Below are positions 45,701 through 54,911 of a stretch of 64,000 nucleotides of DNA, in pieces. The stretch lies in contig NZ_JALKBE010000001.1 of assembly GCF_023015885.1 (NCBI RefSeq), positions 186,001-250,000 on the forward strand. The letters run 5' to 3'. The first letter of the stretch is position 1. The number at the start of each line of letters is the position of its first letter. Source of the stretch: Aliiroseovarius sp. S1123. GTDB lineage: Bacteria; Pseudomonadota; Alphaproteobacteria; Rhodobacterales; Rhodobacteraceae. Position numbers and translations under genes: made by a program. Below the pieces are notes generated by a model that saw nothing but the letters and a program-made list of their open reading frames with translations, was not told the origin of the DNA and did no database searches.

Positions 45701-46153
45701 ATGACCACGAAAAATTCGACCCACTCCGGCTTTCCCAGCACCTCGCGTTCGCTGCCGATCTCGCTTCTTCGGGCGCGCGAGGTGGTGATGCAGCCGATTC
45801 GCGATATGCTGGGCGAGCTTGGCTTAACCGAACAGAAATGGCGCATCCTGCGTACGCTAGACGAACTGGGCGAGGTCGAACAAAGCACCATCGCGAAAGA
45901 GGCCTGCCTGCTTCTTCCCAGCCTGACGCGGATCCTGCGCGGGATGGAGGCTGATGGCCTGATATCGCGCCAGTCGGACGCCAAGGATAAGCGCCGTACG
46001 CTGGTCACGATCACCGACAAGGGGCGTGCCATCGTGCGCGATAACCTGCATCTGGCCAACGACATCGCCGCCCGGATTGAGGCGCATATGGGCGAAGACG
46101 AGGTGAAGCAGCTTCTGGACCTTCTGGAAAAGTTGCAATCTGCCAAGCTGTGA
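45701..46153 (+). CDS. hpaR: MarR-family repressor of homoprotocatechuate catabolism
   Basis: This 150-residue winged-helix protein matches HpaR: SRSLPISLLRAREVVMQPIR, GLTEQKWRILRTLDELGEVE, recognition helix LPSLTRILRGMEADGL and wing SRQSDAKDKRRTLVTIT. It should repress the divergent hpaEDGH genes until a 4-hydroxyphenylacetate-type ligand binds. The ATG at 45701 is six bases from the -10 box. Confidence 0.9.
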   Translation: MTTKNSTHSGFPSTSRSLPISLLRAREVVMQPIRDMLGELGLTEQKWRILRTLDELGEVEQSTIAKEACLLLPSLTRILRGMEADGLISRQSDAKDKRRTLVTITDKGRAIVRDNLHLANDIAARIEAHMGEDEVKQLLDLLEKLQSAKL

Positions 46154-46251
46154 TTCGCACTTCTGGCGCATAAAGGCTTGCAAACGCCGCCTTTCGTCCG
46201 CAGGTGTACCCCGCAGAAGGGTATCACCGTTTCGCAGCGGAGGCTTAGCAG

Positions 46252-47370
<1,119 letters not shown>

Positions 47371-47372
47371 AT

Positions 47373-47391
47373 ACACCTTTAAGGTGTTTCT
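47373..47391 (+). terminator. Small stem-loop after pabB
   Basis: ACACCT-TTA-AGGTGT is a perfect 6-bp hairpin three bases after the pabB stop, followed by TTCTTTGTT. It would be a weak terminator. Confidence 0.4.
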
Positions 47392-47411
47392 TTGTTAAGG
47401 CAATTACCAAC

Positions 47412-47621
47412 GTGTTTATTGATTTTATCGCTTCTCTGGCAATGATTGCCTACGTCATCGCAATCATTTGGCTCATCGTCTGGCTGTTTAAGACGGTCGG
47501 TGAAATGGCAAGGCGGCGAGGCCACAATCCATGGCCATGGTGGCTGCTTTCTCTAGCTTGGTCACCGTTCGCAGTGATGCTGATCTTGTGGGTGTTTTTC
47601 GATGTAGAAGTGAAGAGCTAA
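47412..47621 (+). CDS. Small two-TM membrane protein
   Basis: This frame from GTG 47412 encodes about 69 residues: a hydrophobic helix (SLAMIAYVIAIIWLIVWLF), a basic loop (ARRRGHNPWPWW) and a second helix (LAWSPFAVMLILWVFF). The two-helix hairpin with positive loop looks like a genuine small inner-membrane protein. An AAGG lies 11 bases before the GTG. No family recognised. It sits between pabB and tRNA-Tyr. Confidence 0.45.
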   Translation: MFIDFIASLAMIAYVIAIIWLIVWLFKTVGEMARRRGHNPWPWWLLSLAWSPFAVMLILWVFFDVEVKS

Positions 47622-47642
47622 CATCTAGCATCTGAGGGAAAA

Positions 47643-47726
47643 TGGTGGGCGACCTTGGAATCGAACCAAGCGTGAGTCGCCTCGAGGGAGTTACAGTCCC
47701 CTGCCACACCTTGCGGCCTGTCGCCC
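47643..47726 (-). tRNA. tRNA-Tyr (GUA)
   Basis: The minus-strand sequence folds with acceptor GGGCGAC/GTCGCCC, anticodon loop CTGTAAC (anticodon GTA), a long class II variable arm (GAGGCGACTC) and T arm CTTGG-TTCGATT-CCAAG, ending ACCA, so CCA is encoded. Length is 84 bases. Confidence 0.93.
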
Positions 47727-47875
47727 ACTTTTTCCTGCGCTATCTGCGCTGAACGTGGGGCTAGGTATCGCGGGCAGCTTGCCGCGTCAATACGAAAAAT
47801 CACCCAAATGCACTTGTCCTTCAGAAAGCCATGGCGCATTGTCCGGGCCTTGAAAAACTTCCAGCGGATCGCGTG

Positions 47876-48658
47876 ATGAAAAAGCCAAAATGGGTCGTCA
47901 AAAAAGAAAAAGACAAGCGTCAGGCGGCGTCTGAAACCGTGTGGCTTTTCGGGCTGCATGCGGTGCGCGATGCGCTGATGAACCCGGACCGCGAGCGGTT
48001 GCGGTTGATTGTGACGAAAAACGCGGGCGACAAACTGGCGGACGCGATCGAGGCTTCCGGAATGACGCCTGAAATGGCAGACCCGCGCAGTTTTCCGGCG
48101 CCGATTGATCCTAATTCTGTTCACCAGGGCGCGGCACTGGAAGTGAAGCCCCTGAACTGGGGCGACTTCGCCAGTCGCGTGATTGGTGGTGAGGGTAAGA
48201 TGCCCGTGGTCGTCATGCTCGATCGTGTAACAGACCCGCATAATGTTGGCGCGATCCTGCGCTCGGCCGAGGTGTTCGGGGCAAGTGCCGTGATCGGGAC
48301 GAAACACGGATCCGCGCCTGAGACAGGCGCACTGGCCAAGACCGCTTCGGGCGCGTTGGAGCGTCAGCCCTATCTGCGCGTGCGCAATCTGGCTGAATCA
48401 ATGGAAGAGCTGCGCAAAATGGGTTTTGTGGTTCTTGGCTTGGATGGCGAGGCGACCGAGACCATTGAAGAGGCATTGGCCGCCCGTCCGGATCGGCCTG
48501 TCGCGTTGGTCATGGGGGCCGAAGGGCCGGGGCTGCGCGAAAAGACCAAGGCGACCTGTGACGCGCTGGTGAAAATCCCGTTTGCGCGCGACTTTGGCTC
48601 GCTCAATGTGTCAAACGCGGCAGCCGTTGCGCTTTACGCCACGCGCCTCACGCGGTGA
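47876..48658 (+). CDS. rlmB: 23S rRNA (guanosine-2'-O-)-methyltransferase, RlmB-like
   Basis: This SpoU-family protein of about 260 residues has an N-terminal substrate-binding domain (TVWLFGLHAVRDALMNPDRE) and the knotted SAM-binding domain with VVMLDRVTDPHNVGAILRSA, LVMGAEGPGLRE and IPFARDFGSLNVSNAAAVAL. RlmB methylates G2251 of 23S rRNA; the related RNA methylase TrmH-like members cannot be fully excluded. ATG 47876 (MKKPKWVVKKEKD) is preferred; a reading from 47831 would add 15 residues. Confidence 0.88.
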   Translation: MKKPKWVVKKEKDKRQAASETVWLFGLHAVRDALMNPDRERLRLIVTKNAGDKLADAIEASGMTPEMADPRSFPAPIDPNSVHQGAALEVKPLNWGDFASRVIGGEGKMPVVVMLDRVTDPHNVGAILRSAEVFGASAVIGTKHGSAPETGALAKTASGALERQPYLRVRNLAESMEELRKMGFVVLGLDGEATETIEEALAARPDRPVALVMGAEGPGLREKTKATCDALVKIPFARDFGSLNVSNAAAVALYATRLTR

Positions 48659-48733
48659 TCACCTTGTTGTGGGTGGGGCTGTAATATTCACCGGGGCAGC
48701 GCAGATTAGGGACAACCGAAAAAGGAGGTCCCA

Positions 48734-49207
48734 ATGTCGAAACTGTCCCTGTCCCGCCGTCATGTTCTGTCCGGTCTGATTGCTTTGCCCATGGGGGCGA
48801 CGCTTCTGACGCGGCCGGCTTTTGCCGCCAACCCACCCGTCTATGCCGAAGATGGCATCGCTTGGGATGGGCATGACCCCGTGGCCTATTTCACCAAGGG
48901 TGCTCCGACGCCGGGCGTTGCCGAGCTCTCGTTGGACTACGAAGGTGCCACGGTGCTGTTTTCCAGCGCGGAAACTCGCGACATGTTCGCGACCGATCCC
49001 GCCAAATACGCCCCGCAATTCGGTGGCTACTGCGCCTATGCGGCCAGCAAAGGCTATATCGCGCCCACCGTGCCCGAGGCTTGGACCGTTTTTGACGACA
49101 AGCTTTACCTGAATTTCAGCTTGCGCGCGCGCGAGCTGTGGTTACAGGACATCCCCGGCAATATCGCCAAAGGCAACGCGAATTGGCCGGGTATTCTTGA
49201 GGGCTGA
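48734..49207 (+). CDS. Exported YHS-domain protein
   Basis: This 157-residue protein starts MSKLSLSRRHVLSGLIALPM, an export signal with paired arginines (SRRHVL, possibly Tat), cleaved around AFA-ANPP. The mature part is a YHS domain (GHDPVAYFTKG, LFSSAETRDMFATDPAKYAP, GGYCAYAASKG). YHS proteins are suspected metal-binding periplasmic factors; no function is proven here. Start follows AAAGGAGG. Confidence 0.88.
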   Translation: MSKLSLSRRHVLSGLIALPMGATLLTRPAFAANPPVYAEDGIAWDGHDPVAYFTKGAPTPGVAELSLDYEGATVLFSSAETRDMFATDPAKYAPQFGGYCAYAASKGYIAPTVPEAWTVFDDKLYLNFSLRARELWLQDIPGNIAKGNANWPGILEG

Positions 49208-49290
49208 TGTCTGACGGGTGGATCACAAGTGTTTTACCACCCCTTCCAATTCCACCTAGCCACCATATCTGACTAACAGAGGCCAGGCCG

Positions 49291-49367
49291 TGGAACGCCT
49301 GAAACCTCATTCACTGTCCCTCGTTCCACCAACTGCGCCCGAGGCATACTCCCCTCGGGCGCTTTTT
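49291..49367 (+). ncRNA. Candidate small RNA with terminator
   Basis: The 206-base gap after the YHS gene holds two structures in series. GTGGAACG (49291-49298) pairs perfectly with CGTTCCAC (49322-49329), and GCGCCCGAGG (49335-49344) pairs with CCTCGGGCGC (49353-49362) followed by five T. The second is a textbook intrinsic terminator. The first hairpin five bases upstream suggests a structured RNA rather than a plain terminator. No convincing promoter was found, and no known RNA family matches. Confidence 0.35.
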
Positions 49368-49413
49368 CCATTGTGGGCTTGGAATGGTCGTGCGTGGTGC
49401 TTAGTTGGGGCAT

Positions 49414-49857
49414 ATGACCCAGACAGATATCGATACCCGCCTGCGCAACATCCTGACCTCGACTCGCGTGATCGGCCTTGTCGGCCTGTCGCACAAGCCC
49501 AAACGCGCGTCGTACCGCGTTGCTCGCTTTTTGACAGAGAAAGGCTATCGCGTGATTGGCGTGAACCCCGGACTGGCCGGGCAAGAGATGTTTGGTGAGA
49601 CCGTGGTGGCGTCGATTGCAGATCTGCCGGAAGAGACCGACATGATCGACCTTTTCCGCCGGTCCGAGGCGATTGAACCACTTGTGGACGAGGCGCTGGC
49701 GCATCTGCCGAATCTGCGCACTGTCTGGATGCAGTTGGAGATTTTCAACGCGCCCGCGCGAGCCAAGGCCGAAGCTCGCGGGATTGAAGTGGTCGAGGAT
49801 CGCTGTCCGGCGATTGAATACCCGCGACTGATTGGGGCGGAAGCGTTGGCAGGATAG
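49414..49857 (+). CDS. CoA-binding domain protein (YccU-like)
   Basis: This 147-residue Rossmann-fold protein has TRVIGLVGLSHKPKRASYRV, GYRVIGVNPGLAGQ and the C-terminal segment DRCPAIEYPRL typical of small CoA_binding_2 proteins. Function unknown beyond probable CoA or nucleotide binding. ATG 49414 is the natural start. An intergenic repeat follows. Confidence 0.87.
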   Translation: MTQTDIDTRLRNILTSTRVIGLVGLSHKPKRASYRVARFLTEKGYRVIGVNPGLAGQEMFGETVVASIADLPEETDMIDLFRRSEAIEPLVDEALAHLPNLRTVWMQLEIFNAPARAKAEARGIEVVEDRCPAIEYPRLIGAEALAG

Positions 49858-49863
49858 GCTTTC

Positions 49864-49946
49864 GGTGGCTCACGTTGTGAGCCTGAGGGGCGCTGCCCCT
49901 CGCGGTGGGACCGCTCACCCCGGGATATTTAAAGCAAGAAAAAGAT
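49864..49946. repeat. Roseobacter-type intergenic repeat, copy C
   Basis: GGCTCAC-GTT-GTGAGCC (49867-49883) and GAGGGGC-GCT-GCCCCTC (49885-49901) match copy A, including the flanking CGGTGGCTCAC. The core CCCCGGGATATTTAAAGCAA, then GAAAAAGAT (49918-49946), abuts the 3' end of hisE at 49951. Confidence 0.75.
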
Positions 49947-49950
49947 ATGC

Positions 49951-50265
49951 TTAGGGTTTGCGGGCCGCTTTTTCCGCAATGCCCGAGGTGCCTTCGCGGC
50001 GCTCAAGCTCGGCGAGGACGTCCTCCAGTGCCACGTCGCGGGCGGCGAGCATGACGAGCAGGTGATAGAGCACGTCGGCGGCCTCGGCGGTCAGGTTCTC
50101 GCGGTCGTTCTTGGCAGCGGCGATGATGGCCTCGATGGCTTCTTCCCCGAACTTCTCGGCGCATTTTTCCGGGCCTTTGGCCAGAAGCTTGGCGGTCCAG
50201 CTGCTGTCTGGATCTGCGGATTTGCGCTCTTCAATGGTGGCTGCCAGTTGGGTCAGGATGCTCAT
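49951..50265 (-). CDS. hisE: Phosphoribosyl-ATP pyrophosphatase
   Basis: This 104-residue all-alpha NTP pyrophosphatase hydrolyses PR-ATP to PR-AMP in histidine synthesis. It has [20 protein letters not shown] and the metal-binding [18 protein letters not shown]. It is separate from HisI, as usual in alphaproteobacteria. Start overlaps hisF by ATGA. Confidence 0.93.
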   Translation of the reverse strand: MSILTQLAATIEERKSADPDSSWTAKLLAKGPEKCAEKFGEEAIEAIIAAAKNDRENLTAEAADVLYHLLVMLAARDVALEDVLAELERREGTSGIAEKAARKP

Positions 50266-51059
50266 GTCAGCCTCATCGGGATGCCCGCGGCGGCCATGTG
50301 TTCCTTGGCCTCGCGGATGGTGTAGTCGCCAAAGTGGAAAATGGATGCGGCCAGCACGGCGCTTGCGCCGCCTTCGGTCACGCCTTCGACAAGGTGGTCC
50401 AGATTGCCAACCCCGCCCGAGGCGATCACGGGCACATGCACCGCGTCAGAAATGGCGCGGGTAAGCGGCAGGTTGAAACCTGCGCGGGTGCCGTCGCGGT
50501 CCATCGAGGTCAGCAGGATCTCGCCCGCGCCCTTGGCTTCCATTAGCTTGGCGAACGCGACTGCATCAATCGGGGTGCCGTCTGCATCCAGTGCAGGTTT
50601 GCGCCCGCCATGGGTGAAGATGCCCCATTTGTTGGGCTTTCCATCCGCATCATGGCCAATGGTCTTGGCGTCGATGGCGACCACGATGCACTGGCTACCA
50701 AAACGATCTGCGGCACGTGCGATCACGTCCGGGTCGGCCACGGCGGCCGAGTTGAAGCTGACCTTGTCCGCGCCTGCCAGCAGCAGGTCGCGCACGTCTT
50801 CCGGGCTGCGCACACCTCCGCCGATGGTCAGCGGCATGAAGCACTGTTCGGCTGTGCGGGTGGCCAAATCATACATGGTGCCGCGGTTTTCGTGGGTCGC
50901 CTTGATATCGAGGAAGCAGAGTTCATCGGCACCGGCGGCGTCATAGGCGCGCGCCTGTTCCACCGGGTCGCCTGCGTCGATCAGATCGACGAAGTTGACG
51001 CCTTTCACCGTGCGGCCCTCGGCCACGTCGAGACAGGGGATGATGCGAGTTTTCAGCAT
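50262..51059 (-). CDS. hisF: Imidazole glycerol phosphate synthase, cyclase subunit
   Basis: This 265-residue TIM-barrel protein makes IGP and AICAR from PRFAR using ammonia from HisH. It begins [20 protein letters not shown] with the catalytic Asp, and has [36 protein letters not shown] and [12 protein letters not shown]. It is slightly longer than many HisF proteins because of an insertion before the [19 protein letters not shown] strand. Confidence 0.95.
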   Translation of the reverse strand: MLKTRIIPCLDVAEGRTVKGVNFVDLIDAGDPVEQARAYDAAGADELCFLDIKATHENRGTMYDLATRTAEQCFMPLTIGGGVRSPEDVRDLLLAGADKVSFNSAAVADPDVIARAADRFGSQCIVVAIDAKTIGHDADGKPNKWGIFTHGGRKPALDADGTPIDAVAFAKLMEAKGAGEILLTSMDRDGTRAGFNLPLTRAISDAVHVPVIASGGVGNLDHLVEGVTEGGASAVLAASIFHFGDYTIREAKEHMAAAGIPMRLT

Positions 51060-51068
51060 AAGTTACTA

Positions 51069-51362
51069 TTAACCCTTCTTTCGCTGATACGAAATCAGAT
51101 GAAATACCGCCACAATAAGTAGGGCAACCAGAAGTACGAGAGCAATTGGAAGTGTGATCAGCATAAACCAGCCAGATACAAATCCGGCATATAACACGCC
51201 CCCAAAATCGAATCCCAGGAAGACGCAGGGGTTCTCGAAGCCTTCATGTAACGTACAGCCGCGCCAGTCAGCAAATGACGACGAGAGGATCACACCAAGG
51301 ACTGGTATGAGGCAGAGGATAAGAGTTCCTCCAAGCCAAATATACAGCCCTTTAAATCCCAT
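51069..51362 (-). CDS. Small membrane protein inserted in the his operon
   Basis: This 97-residue protein has two strong TM segments (about 4-30, LYIWLGGTLILCLIPVLGVI, and 57-90, FVSGWFMLITLPIALVLLVA) separated by a loop with two Cys (GCTLHEGFENPCVFLGFDFG, then GVLY). The C-x9-C, GxDxG and LY pattern recalls a widespread family of small uncharacterised membrane proteins. Its ATG overlaps the hisA stop (TGATG), so it is translationally coupled to hisA. Its DNA is visibly richer in A+T than hisA and hisF. It has no evident role in histidine synthesis. Confidence 0.7.
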   Translation of the reverse strand: MGFKGLYIWLGGTLILCLIPVLGVILSSSFADWRGCTLHEGFENPCVFLGFDFGGVLYAGFVSGWFMLITLPIALVLLVALLIVAVFHLISYQRKKG

Positions 51363-52084
51363 CAGCCTTTCAAAACCCCCAACGCCTCTTTCAAATCAAT
51401 TGCACCGTCATAAAGCGCGCGGCCCGAGATGGCGCCGTCCAGGGACGCGCCGCAGGATTTCAGCGCGCGCAGGTCGTCCAACGAGCTGACGCCGCCTGAT
51501 GCGATGACGGGGATCGAGACTGCGCGGGCCAGATCGGCCGTCGCCTCGGTATTCGGGCCTTGCATCGCACCGTCGCGGTTGATGTCGGTATAGATGATGG
51601 CGCAGACGCCCGCGTCCTCGAACGACTTGGCAAGGTCGGTGACCATGACGTCGGTTTCCTCGGCCCAGCCTTTGGTGGCGACGCGGCCGTCACGGGCGTC
51701 GATGCCAACGGCGACCTTGCCGGGGAAAGCGCGGGCGGCTTCGCGGACCAGATCGGGGTTTTCGACGGCGACGGTGCCAAGGATCACGCGGGACAGACCT
51801 TTTTCGATCCAGCCTTCGATGGTGGCCATGTCACGGATGCCGCCACCCAGCTGGGCGGGGACGTCGATGGCGCCCAAGATGGCTTCGACCGCAGCGCCGT
51901 TCACCGGCTCGCCCGCGAAGGCGCCGTTCAGGTCGACAAGGTGAATCCACTCGCAACCTGCGTCCTGAAACGCCCGCGCCTGAGCTGCCGGGTTGTCGTT
52001 GAACACGGTGGCTTCTTCCATCTCGCCGCGCAGCAGGCGTACGCATTGGCCGTCTTTCAGGTCGATGGCAGGATAGAGGATCAT
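51362..52084 (-). CDS. hisA: ProFAR isomerase
   Basis: This 240-residue TIM-barrel isomerase opens the ribose of ProFAR to PRFAR. It begins [20 protein letters not shown] with the catalytic Asp and has [31 protein letters not shown] and [14 protein letters not shown]. Start 52084 matches the family; the longer reading to 52177 is spurious. Confidence 0.95.
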   Translation of the reverse strand: MILYPAIDLKDGQCVRLLRGEMEEATVFNDNPAAQARAFQDAGCEWIHLVDLNGAFAGEPVNGAAVEAILGAIDVPAQLGGGIRDMATIEGWIEKGLSRVILGTVAVENPDLVREAARAFPGKVAVGIDARDGRVATKGWAEETDVMVTDLAKSFEDAGVCAIIYTDINRDGAMQGPNTEATADLARAVSIPVIASGGVSSLDDLRALKSCGASLDGAISGRALYDGAIDLKEALGVLKG

Positions 52085-52223
52085 GGCAGGCGCTCCGTTA
52101 AACTGTCGTTTGCGCTGCTTTTTGCACGGACTAGGGGGAAAGCCAAGCGCGACCTCCCGCCACGTCATACTTGCCACAGCGCCAGTCCGCGCGTCAGGAT
52201 ATCCGCAAAATAGGGAGGTAACT

Positions 52224-52607
52224 ATGAAACGAGTGATTGCAGCAGCGGCGTTGGCGGTTGGATTAGCAGGGCCAGCGATGGCTGAACCGGTGCTGGGTGT
52301 GTGGAAAACGCAGGTGGACGATGGTGCTTATGCACATGTCACCTTCTCGCAATGCGGGGCCGCTTTGTGTGGTGTGATTTCCAAAGCCTTTGATGCAAGC
52401 GGAGAGATCAGTACGCCCAATATTGGGAAGCAATTGGTTTGGGATATGCAAGCCAATGGCAACGGCAAGTATTCGGGTGGCAAAATCTGGCAGCCGTCGA
52501 CGGACAAGGTTTATAAGTCGAAGATGACGCTTTCAGGATCGACGTTGAAAGTCGCGGGCTGTTTTGGGCCGATCTGCAAAAAGCAGACATGGTCGCGTGT
52601 GCAGTAA
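52224..52607 (+). CDS. Exported DUF2147 protein
   Basis: This 127-residue protein has a signal peptide (1-20, ending AMA) and a DUF2147 domain ([60 protein letters not shown]). Four or five Cys could form disulfides in the periplasm. Function unknown. It is transcribed opposite to the surrounding his genes, lying between hisH and hisA. Start 52224 follows GGGAGG. Confidence 0.88.
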   Translation: MKRVIAAAALAVGLAGPAMAEPVLGVWKTQVDDGAYAHVTFSQCGAALCGVISKAFDASGEISTPNIGKQLVWDMQANGNGKYSGGKIWQPSTDKVYKSKMTLSGSTLKVAGCFGPICKKQTWSRVQ

Positions 52608-52643
52608 CGCGCTGACGATTTTCGTAGCCAGTACTTGATAAGC

Positions 52644-52672
52644 AAAGGGCGCCCAGTTTGGCGCCCTTTTCG
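52644..52672. terminator. Terminator between DUF2147 gene and hisH
   Basis: AAAGGGCGCC (52644-52653) and GGCGCCCTTT (52660-52669) form a 10-bp stem with a 6-nt loop, then TTTTCG. It is symmetric enough to serve both converging genes; the T-run is better on the plus strand. Confidence 0.85.
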
Positions 52673-52673
52673 T

Positions 52674-53312
52674 TTATGGTGTCCATGTCAGGAAGTTGGC
52701 GATCATCCGAAGCCCTGCGGCCTGGCTTTTCTCTGGGTGGAACTGCATGCCGATCAGGTTGTCGCGCCCGACAATGGCGGTGATGTCGCCAGCATAATCA
52801 CAATGGGCCAGACGTTCAGCGGCGTTATCCACGACGAAGTGATATGAGTGCACGAAATAGGCGTGATCGCCGGTCGTCACACCATCAAGGACCGGGTGAT
52901 CGCTATCGATCACCAGATCGTTCCAGCCCATATGCGGCACTTTCAGCGCCGGGTCCGCGGGCGTGATTTTCCGCACGTGGCCCTTGATCCAATCAAACCC
53001 GTCCGTGTCCTGATATTCGTGACTAACCGTGGCCAGCATCTGCATACCGACGCAGATCCCCATAAAGGGGCGGCCCTGACGGATCACAGCCTCTTCCAGC
53101 GCTTCATAGATGCCGCGATGATCGGACAGCTGTTGGCGACACGCCGGGAAAGCCCCGTCGCCGGGCAGAACGATCCGGTCAGCGCGGGCGACATCCTCGG
53201 GCTTGGTTGATACGATTACGTCGCCCGCATTTGTCTCGGCCGCCATGCGCTGAAACGCTTTTTCGGCCGAGTGCAGGTTGCCGCTGTCATAGTCGATGAT
53301 CACGGTCAGCAT
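52674..53312 (-). CDS. hisH: Imidazole glycerol phosphate synthase, glutamine amidotransferase subunit
   Basis: This 212-residue class I glutaminase supplies ammonia to HisF. The triad is complete: Cys in FMGICVGMQML, and His and Glu in MQFHPEKSQ. The start YDSGNLHSAEKAF is typical. It lies 24 bases after hisB, but the DUF2147 gene and a terminator separate it from hisA, so hisBH and hisAFE are likely separate transcripts. Confidence 0.95.
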   Translation of the reverse strand: MLTVIIDYDSGNLHSAEKAFQRMAAETNAGDVIVSTKPEDVARADRIVLPGDGAFPACRQQLSDHRGIYEALEEAVIRQGRPFMGICVGMQMLATVSHEYQDTDGFDWIKGHVRKITPADPALKVPHMGWNDLVIDSDHPVLDGVTTGDHAYFVHSYHFVVDNAAERLAHCDYAGDITAIVGRDNLIGMQFHPEKSQAAGLRMIANFLTWTP

Positions 53313-53336
53313 ATCAGTCTCCGGGTCGGGTGGGCT

Positions 53337-53924
53337 CTACAGCGCACCCTTGGTCGAGGGGATGGCGTCCGCTTTGCGCGGATCGGTTTCGACGGCCACG
53401 CGAAGGGCGCGTGCCACAGCCTTGAACGCTGCTTCGGCAACGTGGTGCGCATTGAAGCCGTGGATCTGGTCTATGTGCAGCGTGATGCCGCCGTGGGTCG
53501 CCAGAGCTTGGAAGAACTCGCGCACCAGTTCGGTGTCGAAGTTGCCGATCTTGGGGGCGGCGAACTCGACATTCCAGATCAGGAACGGGCGGGCGGACAG
53601 ATCCAGCGCCGCACGTACCTGCGCGTCATCCATTGGCAGGTGACATTCGCCATAGCGTCGGATGCCCTTCTTGTCGCCAAGCGCTTCAACCAGCGCCTGC
53701 CCAATGGCAATCCCAGTGTCTTCGACTGTGTGGTGGTCGTCGATATGCAGATCCCCTTCGGCGCGGATCGTCATGTCGATCAGCGAGTGGCGCGACAGCT
53801 GATCCAGCATGTGATCAAAGAAGCCCACACCGGTCTGGTTGTCATACTGACCGGTCCCGTCGAGGTTCAGCTCGACCGAGATTGCGGTTTCAGCGGTTTT
53901 GCGAGTGATCGTAGCGCGCCGCAT
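53337..53924 (-). CDS. hisB: Imidazoleglycerol-phosphate dehydratase
   Basis: This 195-residue manganese enzyme dehydrates IGP to imidazole acetol phosphate. It has the duplicated metal-binding motifs [47 protein letters not shown] and [15 protein letters not shown]. It is monofunctional, without the HisB phosphatase domain of enterobacteria. It is the first gene of the his group. Confidence 0.95.
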   Translation of the reverse strand: MRRATITRKTAETAISVELNLDGTGQYDNQTGVGFFDHMLDQLSRHSLIDMTIRAEGDLHIDDHHTVEDTGIAIGQALVEALGDKKGIRRYGECHLPMDDAQVRAALDLSARPFLIWNVEFAAPKIGNFDTELVREFFQALATHGGITLHIDQIHGFNAHHVAEAAFKAVARALRVAVETDPRKADAIPSTKGAL

Positions 53925-54040
53925 GGCATGTCCTTTTATTACCTGCGCCCCTTATAGGGGGGCGAGGCGGCGGCGAAAAGACAGCAAACGGAACGAAAAG
54001 GGGCGCTGTGGTCTGCACGCCCCAAATCCGGTCTGTGCTA

Positions 54041-54059
54041 CGGACGGGAATCCCGTCCG
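54041..54059 (-). terminator. Hairpin after the GNAT-like gene
   Basis: CGGACGGG (54041-54048) and CCCGTCCG (54052-54059) make an 8-bp stem with a 3-nt loop just after the minus-strand stop at 54067. There is no U-run, so termination is uncertain. GGGGCG/CGCCCC arms follow at 54000-54023. Confidence 0.4.
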
Positions 54060-54066
54060 CGCGTGT

Positions 54067-54783
54067 TTATGCCGCCTGAGACATCACGAACTCGCGCGGG
54101 CAGATTTCCATCAGGAAGTTCAGGTCTTCGCGGGACATATAGGTCAGGAATCCGCGAATCACCGTATTCAACTCGCGCGTGTGTAATTCCAGTGCGCCGG
54201 GCTCGCAGTGCATGTATCCCTCGCGTTCGGCAAGGCCGCGGAAGGCGTGATGCTGGGCCATGAAACCGAACACATGATCGGGTGACCAGCGCAGAAGGCT
54301 CGTAGCCAAAGCGAATCGCGCCAGAATGCCCGGAAGCCCCGTGCCGCGATAGCGGTCGCTGCTTTCGACCCAAAGGTCTCCGTGATAGCAAATCCGACCC
54401 GTGATCCGCTTCGCACCGGGGCCTGGGCGATACAAGCTGCGGCTCATGTCCAGAGTGTATCCAGGTGGTGCAAACATTTGAAAATTCTCGCTAAGATAGT
54501 CTGACAGGTAGGTGTTGGACATATCAATCATGCGCATCGCCTGCGAGTGCATCATCTTGCCCTCGCGGTCCCAGCCCGCGATCCAGAAACCGGTGTCCTC
54601 GGTCAGCTTCTGGACTTCGGGATCGAACGCCAATCCCAGCGGAAGATTGGTCCGGTGTTCGGCAATGTAGCTTGCGTAAAGATCGAAATCTGTACCAATT
54701 TCGATCATCACTCCTTTGTCTGCAATGATGTCCAGCATACGCGTGATGTATTGCGCGCCGGCGAAAGTGTCGTGAATGGTCAT
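54067..54783 (-). CDS. GNAT-fold acyltransferase-like protein
   Basis: This 238-residue protein is not assigned. The stretch GRICYHGDLWVESSDRYRG then TGLPGILARFALA looks like the GNAT acyl-CoA-binding strand, RGxGL pyrophosphate loop and helix. VFGFMAQHHAFRGLAEREGY would be the following strand and helix. An upstream GFWIAGWDREGKMMHSQA fits the central strands. It may be an N-acyltransferase of the AHL-synthase-like sort, but the AHL synthase residues are not clearly present. Start 54783 is preferred to 54873. The LysR-like gene lies upstream on the same strand. Confidence 0.5.
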   Translation of the reverse strand: MTIHDTFAGAQYITRMLDIIADKGVMIEIGTDFDLYASYIAEHRTNLPLGLAFDPEVQKLTEDTGFWIAGWDREGKMMHSQAMRMIDMSNTYLSDYLSENFQMFAPPGYTLDMSRSLYRPGPGAKRITGRICYHGDLWVESSDRYRGTGLPGILARFALATSLLRWSPDHVFGFMAQHHAFRGLAEREGYMHCEPGALELHTRELNTVIRGFLTYMSREDLNFLMEICPREFVMSQAA

Positions 54784-54911
54784 CTGAACCTCGTATCTTA
54801 TGGTTATGACCAAGTTTCGCGCGTTCACCATGATTTGTCGAATGAACGCGTCACTGTTGAAAACTGTCAACATTGTGGCGCGAAATAGACACAGCGTTTG
54901 AAGCGTAGGTA

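Noticed and set aside
49291-49367. SRP RNA, 6S RNA or tmRNA at the small-RNA candidate
   Set aside because: The conserved GGAAGC-type SRP loop, the long 6S bubble and a tmRNA tRNA-like end are all missing, and the element is too short.
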